DNA of 6,947 nucleotides from Lachnospiraceae bacterium (GTDB taxonomy: Bacteria > Bacillota_A > Clostridia > Lachnospirales > Lachnospiraceae). The notes beneath the pieces are model-generated. The model was not told the origin of the DNA. It worked only from the letters and a program-made list of their open reading frames with translations, and made no database searches. Positions 1 to 5,704 of the stretch are shown here, in pieces. The position numbers were made by a program, and so were the translations under genes. The stretch is taken from the NCBI GenBank assembly GCA_009774655.1, contig VSOD01000225.1, positions 1-6,947 of the forward strand, given 5' to 3'. How positions within the stretch are numbered: the first letter of the stretch is position 1; each line of letters begins with the position of its first letter.

Positions 1-1020
1 ACGTTCGTTCCCCTGGCCCCCAAGTGTGGGCCAGTTAAAGCGCCGCCCCGGCACTCGAACCACACATCTGGCCTTCGCGGTCAGCCGCAGGATCATGTCG
101 TGATCCTGACTGCCGTCGAATTCCGAGCGGAACAGGGGCATACATTCCAGCAGTTTTCTGTCAAAAGCGCTGAAATGACAGATGTAATTATTCGCCCGCA
201 GATTATCCGGCGCAAAATCCGGTTTAAAATGCAGGGTGATCATGTCGTCGATGGTCTTATTGCCCTGAAAAGTAGACTCATCACAGTAAATATAATCGGC
301 TCCCTTTTCACAGATCACCTTCATATACTCATAAAGCACACTGGGATGCAGCACATCGTCGTGGTCAAACAGGGCAATGTAATCACCGGTAGCCATATCC
401 AGACAGGCATTGGTATTGCCGGAAATCCCCTCGTTCTTAACCAGTTTCCGATATCGTATCCGTGCATCTTTCGCCGCATATTCCTTACAGATCTGCCCTA
501 CCTCATCATGTTCTGCGTCGGAACCGTCCGCCAGGCACAGCTCCCATCCCGGATACGTCTGAGCCGTTACAGACTCCACGGCCTGCCTTAAGAATTTCTC
601 CGGTGTATTGTACAGCGGCATTAAAATACTAAACCTGACACTTCTGTCAAATTTCGTCTGCCGCTGTCGTCCGGCCTCCTCCACGCTCGGAAAACTGGCC
701 GTTCCATGCTGTGTCCGCGCCTTCCGTTCGATTCCCTTGGCATTTAACTTGCGCAGGATCCCTTTCAGATCCCCGTACCGGTTCACCCGCTCCTTCGTGC
801 GGTGTACCCAGTGCACAAGGCTCCGCAACGGCTTGGACAGACGCCACAGAAGCGTCCCCTTAATATCCGCCAGCTTCTTCTCCAGCTCCCTGTTCTTATA
901 TTCCTCGTCCGCCAGCCGGCCGCTTAAGAAACGGTTCTTCTTCTGTTCCCGCATATAAGCTTCCCGGTAAAACCGCAGGGCCTCTTCCTCCGTCATCCTG
1001 GCCTGTTCCTTTTGTTCCAT
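1..1020 (-). CDS. Family 2 glycosyltransferase, C-terminus cut by window edge
   Basis: Likely transfers a sugar from a nucleotide donor to a growing surface glycan at the cytoplasmic membrane face; donor and linkage cannot be read. The frame is open for 340 codons and runs off position 1. Residues 10-55 are charged and heptad-like (coiled coil), followed by a W-R-L-S-x-P-L-R motif at 59-66. The GT-A domain starts near 129 (SILMPLYNTP at 131-140), with ADGSD at 164-168, the metal-binding DHDD at 219-222, CDES at 246-249, FKPDFAPDNL at 265-274, and the acceptor-side FDGSQDHDM at 301-309. All key GT2 motifs are present, so the visible domain looks catalytically intact. The ATG at 1020 is supported by a purine-rich ribosome binding site and an in-frame TGA a little upstream. 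It follows the neighbouring glycosyltransferase by 76 nt. Residues after about 323 fit the family poorly (expected L-Y-Y-W-R-x-H), suggesting sequence errors at the end. Many relatives continue into a second GT domain, which cannot be seen here. Confidence 0.9.
   Translation of the reverse strand, partial: MEQKEQARMTEEEALRFYREAYMREQKKNRFLSGRLADEEYKNRELEKKLADIKGTLLWRLSKPLRSLVHWVHRTKERVNRYGDLKGILRKLNAKGIERKARTQHGTASFPSVEEAGRQRQTKFDRSVRFSILMPLYNTPEKFLRQAVESVTAQTYPGWELCLADGSDAEHDEVGQICKEYAAKDARIRYRKLVKNEGISGNTNACLDMATGDYIALFDHDDVLHPSVLYEYMKVICEKGADYIYCDESTFQGNKTIDDMITLHFKPDFAPDNLRANNYICHFSAFDRKLLECMPLFRSEFDGSQDHDMILRLTAKARCVVRVPGRRFNWPTLGGQGNER
13..34. repeat. Short inverted repeat at the degraded left end
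   Basis: CTGGCCC at 13-19 pairs perfectly with GGGCCAG at 28-34 around an 8-nt loop. It lies within the reading frame of the partial glycosyltransferase, where the encoded residues depart from the family pattern. There is no T-tract, so it is not a terminator. It may be an artefact of a sequence or contig end. Confidence 0.35.
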
Positions 1021-1031
1021 ATTGTAATGTT

Positions 1032-1039
1032 TCCTTTCC
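1032..1039 (-). promoter_or_regulatory. Ribosome binding site of the last glycosyltransferase
   Basis: On the minus strand this reads GGAAAGGA and ends 11 nt before the ATG at 1020. It gives the gene its own initiation signal in the 76-nt gap after the preceding stop codon, and it supports this start over later in-frame ATGs at residues 9 and 23. Confidence 0.6.
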
Positions 1040-1096
1040 GGACATCATCCGCTCACCAGTCTGTCACTGAACCATGCCGCCGCACGGCCTCCGGCA

Positions 1097-3505
1097 TTAC
1101 ACCGTTATCTCCTTCTCACTCCATGATAACGCCTTTTCCCCCGTCACCTGATTCGTACAAAGCATTCCGATCCGATAGCTTCCGGCCTCCAGATCCTTTT
1201 TCAGAACCCGCAGTACGAATCCTGCCAGTTCGATATGTTCCTCTCCCCGCAGGCTCTCCACCACATCCTTACGATGCCAGTCCGCAGGCACTGCCACATA
1301 GCCGGGGCCGTCCGCCCGCCGCAGCAGCATCTTTTTATCATAAAGGGCGTTATCCTCCCCGGGCACATAGCACCAGCCCATGATCCAAACGATATCCGGC
1401 TCCTCCTCGTGAATCTTGTGCTGCATCTCGGCCCGGTCCACCATCAGCTTAAGCCGCTCTTCCCTGATCCCCCGCAGCTCCGCTTCCTGTAGCGGCTTCA
1501 CCCCCACCGTATGCAGCGGATCCTCGTAAGGAAACTTATAATTACACCTGTAATCAGAGGCGTTGTCAATAAGCGCTTCATGATAAAAAGGATCTTTGCC
1601 GTCCAGCTGCGGATGTCTGGCATATAGATTTCGCTTCTCCGTCAGCAGTCTCTCCCACTTATTCTCGTCATGCTCATCCAGTCCGCGGCTTAAGGATTCG
1701 TGATGATAGAGCACCACATCGTTGCGCAGTACATTGTAATAGCCGGCCTCCCATAGTTTAAAACAAAAGTCCACGTCATTGTAGGAAACCGCCATGGTTT
1801 CGTCCAGTCCGCCCACTTCCTCGTACTTTTTCTTCGTCACCATCATGCAGGCCGCCGTCACACCGATCATATCATAAGCCACACGGCTGCGGCCGTAATA
1901 ATAATCCTGATCGTCCTGAAAAGTCACCAGCTTATGAGACGGGCCGATCTGCAGATTCGTGATGCCCACATGCTGGATCAGCCTGCCGCCCGCATACCAC
2001 AGCCTGGCTCCCACCGCGCCCACATGCGGCAGAAGCGCCTGCCCCACCATGCGTTCCAGCCAGTTTTTCTCGATGATCTCAATATCGTCGTTCAACAGCA
2101 GGATCATGTCCCCATGTGCCTGCGCCACGCCCATATTGCACATTTTAGAAAAGTTAAAAGGCATTTCTTCATATAAATAAAGGAACTTATATTCCTTCTG
2201 CAGCTTCTTTATCCGGTCGCGGTTTTCCCTGCTGCTGCCGTTGTCCACCACGATCCATTCATAGCAGTCATAAAGCGTCTTCTTACGAAAAGACCGCAGG
2301 CATTGTTCCAGCACTTCCGGATGATCTTTGGAGGGAATCACCACGGACACAAGAGGATGGGGGTGGATATGCCCCTCGGCGCTCTGGGCGCGGGCACAGC
2401 GATCCCGGCCGGATATCGAAGTATCATAGACGATATGGTAAATATCCGGCTCCGGCCCCACCTGCAGACTGCCTCTTCTGCCGCGCCTGTACAGCGCAGC
2501 CTCCCGTACCGCCACATATTCCGCCCCTGCACCCGTCAGATGAAGCCCTTCGTCCAGCTCCCGGCAAAGACACTGTTCCGCCAAAAGAAACCTCTCCGCC
2601 ATGCTCTCGCACGCAGCGATCTTCTCCCGCTCTCTGGCCTCCGGCTCATAGGGCCTGTGAAAAAACACTCCCGGAATATGGCAGATACTTTCCGCAACAG
2701 GCGTTCCCTTCATCTCGCAGTGCCGGATCACCGCCTCTTCCAGATACAGACACAGATTATAGAACCTGACCTCCGGTGAATCCACTCCCTCCGCATTCCG
2801 GCCGTGCATATTCTCATATGCCAGATTACGCACCCCTTCTTCCTTCAGCACTTCCATCAGCAGCTTCTCCCGTACCGCCACCAGATGTCCCCAGTAATTG
2901 TAAGATAACAGGGTATCCGGTGAATAGCACGGCTTGAACCAGGGCTGCATGCGCTGTGAGAGTTCCTCCCAGTAAAAATCCTCGTCCGTATAGGCTATAA
3001 CACATGCTTTCTTTTCGTTAAAGTAAGATTTAATTTTCTCGAAAACAGCCGGGGAAAGCAGGCCTCCGCCGTATGTGAGCAGCATGATCTCGGATTCCGG
3101 CACCCGTATCGCCTGCCATCCGCTGACGGCCAGACTGTCTCCGGCCTCTTTTTCATATCGGCCGTTATTTTCTTCTGTCTCCTGACGAAGCCACTCCTGA
3201 TAGGGCTGTTTCTGCCGCTGTACCTCTTTCGTATAACGCAGAAGACAGGCGTTCTTCTCAGAACACCTGTCCTTATCCCTATGCTGCTGCAGACGCTCCC
3301 TGATCTTGTCATGAAACCGCCGGAAAGGCACCGTCATCTTCCAAAACGGCGTCGCACAGATCCGGTCCAGGTTATCCTGCAGATCGGCCTGTCTTCTCTC
3401 CGCGTCGGCAATCCTCTCTGCCAGCACGATATTCTCTCTGCGCGCCTTTTCATAAACCGCCGCATAATAAGCGGCCCAGTTATACTGCTCTGCTCCTCTG
3501 CTCAT
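1097..3505 (-). CDS. Large glycosyltransferase: truncated pseudo-GT domain plus intact GT2 domain
   Basis: An 802-residue cytoplasmic protein, probably a sugar transferase of the surface polysaccharide pathway. Order of parts: a coiled-coil-like N-terminus (about 15-75) with a W-K-M-T-x-P-F-R motif at 55-62; YQEWLRQE at 102-109, which in relatives precedes a GT2 domain; and a shortened GT-A remnant (about 126-290) keeping YTDED at 172-176 and WFKPCYSPDTLLSYNY at 189-204. A full GT2 domain follows at 385-610, with VSVVIPSKD at 386-394, VDNGS at 420-424, the metal-binding NDD at 472-474, YNDVDF at 575-580 and HHES at 601-604. Last comes a beta-rich tail at about 703-802. The first domain lacks the nucleotide-binding half, and its DXD position reads TYGGG (144-148), so catalysis should rest on the second domain. 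The start lies 3 nt after the preceding TAG and in the same frame, implying translational coupling. It ends in TAA. Sugar specificity is unknown. Confidence 0.92.
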   Translation of the reverse strand: MSRGAEQYNWAAYYAAVYEKARRENIVLAERIADAERRQADLQDNLDRICATPFWKMTVPFRRFHDKIRERLQQHRDKDRCSEKNACLLRYTKEVQRQKQPYQEWLRQETEENNGRYEKEAGDSLAVSGWQAIRVPESEIMLLTYGGGLLSPAVFEKIKSYFNEKKACVIAYTDEDFYWEELSQRMQPWFKPCYSPDTLLSYNYWGHLVAVREKLLMEVLKEEGVRNLAYENMHGRNAEGVDSPEVRFYNLCLYLEEAVIRHCEMKGTPVAESICHIPGVFFHRPYEPEAREREKIAACESMAERFLLAEQCLCRELDEGLHLTGAGAEYVAVREAALYRRGRRGSLQVGPEPDIYHIVYDTSISGRDRCARAQSAEGHIHPHPLVSVVIPSKDHPEVLEQCLRSFRKKTLYDCYEWIVVDNGSSRENRDRIKKLQKEYKFLYLYEEMPFNFSKMCNMGVAQAHGDMILLLNDDIEIIEKNWLERMVGQALLPHVGAVGARLWYAGGRLIQHVGITNLQIGPSHKLVTFQDDQDYYYGRSRVAYDMIGVTAACMMVTKKKYEEVGGLDETMAVSYNDVDFCFKLWEAGYYNVLRNDVVLYHHESLSRGLDEHDENKWERLLTEKRNLYARHPQLDGKDPFYHEALIDNASDYRCNYKFPYEDPLHTVGVKPLQEAELRGIREERLKLMVDRAEMQHKIHEEEPDIVWIMGWCYVPGEDNALYDKKMLLRRADGPGYVAVPADWHRKDVVESLRGEEHIELAGFVLRVLKKDLEAGSYRIGMLCTNQVTGEKALSWSEKEITV

Positions 3506-3508
3506 ACG

Positions 3509-5614
3509 CTAAAACAGTCCCCTTTTCTGCATATGCTTTGCCGTCTCCTCCGGCAATCTCGTCACGGCCATCACCACCTGCAGCAGATTACGCTCTCCCC
3601 CCGGCAGGCCTGACAGCGAAACCGTGATATTCGGATCCCTGGTCGGAAAGACATAAGTATTCTCCCCTGCCTTGAAGCCGTTGACCTGTACCTGCCGGCC
3701 CTTCACGGACAGGCCGGTGCCGTTCCACTTCAATTCCTTAAGATACACCATACAGAAGTCACTGCACGGGTCGATCCGCAGCGCGCTCCTGCCTCCTGCG
3801 ATCACTACCGAAAGCTCCGTCATCCCCTCCGATGTGACATAGACCTGCTCCTCCGCCGTGTCATCCAGGAAAAACGACTGTTCTTCCTGAAACCCACTGC
3901 CGGTATCCTCATAGATCTGTATCCGGTCTCTGTCATCCGCCTTCTCCTGTCCCCGCAGAAAATCTTCCACCGTATAGACAGGATTGCCAATCGCTTCCCG
4001 GATCTGTCCCATAGAAAGATATTTGCCGGTCACGTACTGCTGAAAAGCCATCTCCTGTCTCCGGTACTGCTCTGCATCCGCCTGCGTGACATCCAGTTTT
4101 TTCATCACCAAATCAAGATTTAATTTATTTCGTTTCTCATTCTCCAACAGATAGCAGTAGACTGCCCGGAACGCAATCTCCTTTATATCAATATCTTTCT
4201 CAAAACTCCACTCATAATCTATAACATTCCACTTGTTGTTTTTATCCTCAGCATCTTCCGGAATGATAAGATTTGCAAATATCAAATCATAATTTGATAT
4301 CTTCACTTCTTTTCCGTAAGAAATCCGCTCCAAATACTCCCCAAACAGCCTCTGGAATCCATCTATGTCATTCCGCTCCAGACAGTCGTCCAACAGCTCT
4401 TCCAGTCTCCTGCCCTCCACATACTCCAGACGCAGCAGCGGGCTGTTATCCGCCCCTGTCCGCTCCAGACAGCACCGGTTAACGGCCAGGCCGCCGCCCA
4501 TATACCGCTCCGTCAGCTTCCTGTAAACCTCCGCCGTATGCTCGATGTGTTTCCATGCCTCTTTCGATAACGGATGCTTTTCTATGATCTTCCCCGTTTT
4601 CTCCTGCGCATCCGCCCGCTGCACGGTCTTAATGCGAAATTCCGCCTTCCTGTCGTTGGAATACTTCACATACTGCACATCCAGCCTGGGCCCCAGCAGC
4701 AGCATATAAGAATTGGAGAACAGCGGGAACTGTCCCTCCTGTATGATCGTATCGAATACCTTCTTCTCATCAAACAGTAGCAGCCTGTCTCTGTCAAAGT
4801 TCTGCAGATTTGACGACAGCTCGCCCACCTTCGGCAGCCTTTCGTCCGAAAAAAGACAGGTCATGAATTTGTAATCCGGATAGGGATAATACATCTGCGC
4901 CTGTCCGAAACCGCACTGCTTTGCGATGCCAAGCAGTCCGTCCCGCGTAAACGTCCTCACCACACCGCCGTCCGGATAATTCTCAAGCCCTGAAAAATAC
5001 GTCCCCAGATGGTCTTCCCTGCACCCGGCCCAGTATTTCAGTCCGAATTTATTCTCTATGGCGATGGCGATATGTCCTTCCGGCTTCAAATGCTTCTTGA
5101 TAATATTCAAAAAGCTCTCGTAAGGCTTCCCGGATTCAATATAGGCCTGCGCATACTCAAATACCCCGATCAGGCAGATATAGTCATAATCACAGGGCAG
5201 ATCCGGCTCAACATCCTGAAAATTTCCTACATGAATCGTTACATTGCCGGCCTCCATATGGCGGTATGCATTGATTCTGCTCCGCTTCCCGGACAGATCG
5301 ATGCAGGTCACTTCCCCGGCCTTACGTGACAAAGCCCCCGTGATCGCACCGCAGCCCGCCCCGATCTCCAGCACCTTGTCATTGCGGCCAATCGGCAGCC
5401 ACTCCACGATATTCTCCCGCAGCCCCGACAAATGATACAACACCGGCCAGCTCCTGCGCTCCTCGATGATCCGCTGATACTCCACCTCGGCATAATCACG
5501 CGTAATCTTTAGCAGCTCATCCTCCACATCCCCGTCGCAATAAAGATCCTCTCCGGGATAATGCGTCAGATCCAGCCTGATCTTACCAATCTCCTCTATC
5601 TTACCCTCTGCCAT
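3509..5614 (-). CDS. SAM methyltransferase with kinase-like domain; candidate WbdD-type glycan chain terminator
   Basis: A 701-residue multidomain protein. Residues ~55-255 form a class I methyltransferase: motif I VLEIGAGCGAITGAL at 81-95, the acidic strand CIDLS at 104-108, and LKPEGHIAIAIEN at 176-188. Residues ~295-500 resemble an aminoglycoside-phosphotransferase/kinase fold: FRIKT at 326-330 (possible strand-3 lysine), LEYVEGRRLEELL at 396-408 (hinge-like), D443-x4-N448 as catalytic loop, and IDYEW at 465-469 as metal-binding DFG equivalent. A linker carries IQIYEDTGSGFQEE (565-578), then a beta-rich module at ~588-690 with ALRIDPC at 611-617. In E. coli O8/O9a, WbdD combines methyltransferase and kinase, is about the same length, and caps O-polysaccharide before export by Wzm/Wzt. 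The adjoining Wzt with a glycan-binding domain supports a similar job here. No long coiled-coil ruler is obvious. The ATG at 5614 is the only ATG/GTG/TTG in its frame after the Wzt stop. The methyltransferase is secure; the kinase and capping roles are inferred. Confidence 0.9.
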   Translation of the reverse strand: MAEGKIEEIGKIRLDLTHYPGEDLYCDGDVEDELLKITRDYAEVEYQRIIEERRSWPVLYHLSGLRENIVEWLPIGRNDKVLEIGAGCGAITGALSRKAGEVTCIDLSGKRSRINAYRHMEAGNVTIHVGNFQDVEPDLPCDYDYICLIGVFEYAQAYIESGKPYESFLNIIKKHLKPEGHIAIAIENKFGLKYWAGCREDHLGTYFSGLENYPDGGVVRTFTRDGLLGIAKQCGFGQAQMYYPYPDYKFMTCLFSDERLPKVGELSSNLQNFDRDRLLLFDEKKVFDTIIQEGQFPLFSNSYMLLLGPRLDVQYVKYSNDRKAEFRIKTVQRADAQEKTGKIIEKHPLSKEAWKHIEHTAEVYRKLTERYMGGGLAVNRCCLERTGADNSPLLRLEYVEGRRLEELLDDCLERNDIDGFQRLFGEYLERISYGKEVKISNYDLIFANLIIPEDAEDKNNKWNVIDYEWSFEKDIDIKEIAFRAVYCYLLENEKRNKLNLDLVMKKLDVTQADAEQYRRQEMAFQQYVTGKYLSMGQIREAIGNPVYTVEDFLRGQEKADDRDRIQIYEDTGSGFQEEQSFFLDDTAEEQVYVTSEGMTELSVVIAGGRSALRIDPCSDFCMVYLKELKWNGTGLSVKGRQVQVNGFKAGENTYVFPTRDPNITVSLSGLPGGERNLLQVVMAVTRLPEETAKHMQKRGLF
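3518..3526 (-). promoter_or_regulatory. Ribosome binding site inside the methyltransferase 3' end
   Basis: The minus strand reads AAAAGGGGA within the last codons of the methyltransferase gene, 12 nt before the ATG at 3505. The spacing is somewhat long. Together with the TAG-CGT-ATG junction it suggests coupled translation or reinitiation of the downstream glycosyltransferase. Confidence 0.45.
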
Positions 5615-5620
5615 CCTCTT

Positions 5621-5628
5621 CCATCCCC
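5621..5628 (-). promoter_or_regulatory. Probable ribosome binding site of the methyltransferase
   Basis: The minus strand reads GGGGATGG, with GGGGA ending 9 nt before the ATG at 5614. A second purine run, AAGAGG (5615-5620), touches the ATG directly and is too close to act as a Shine-Dalgarno site. The N-terminal protein sequence from this ATG (KIxxIGKIRLDL, then YPGEDLYCDG) looks like the normal family start, which is the stronger argument for this site. Confidence 0.4.
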
Positions 5629-5704
5629 AACCATCAATGTCTTCGCCAATTCCAGCCGGAACCGTCTGTTGTCTATGCGTCCGTCTGTCACCACAGCACC
5701 GTCC

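Noticed and set aside
100..591. 163-codon open frame on the plus strand
   Set aside because: It is antisense to the GT2 catalytic domain, whose motifs are clear on the minus strand; no independent support.
1074..1097. Inverted repeat ATGCCG / CGGCAT across the stop of the 802-residue gene, considered as a terminator
   Set aside because: The stem is only 6 bp with a 12-nt loop and there is no T-tract, so an intrinsic terminator is not supported; the downstream gene likely stays in the operon.
2303..2779. 158-codon open frame on the plus strand
   Set aside because: It is antisense to the 802-residue glycosyltransferase, with shadow-like composition and no motif.
5596..5691. Possible 31-residue minus-strand small gene starting GTG in the wzt-methyltransferase gap
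   Set aside because: It has an AAGGA upstream, but it is very short, uses a GTG start, overlaps the methyltransferase start and has no recognisable sequence. It could affect methyltransferase initiation but cannot be supported as a gene.
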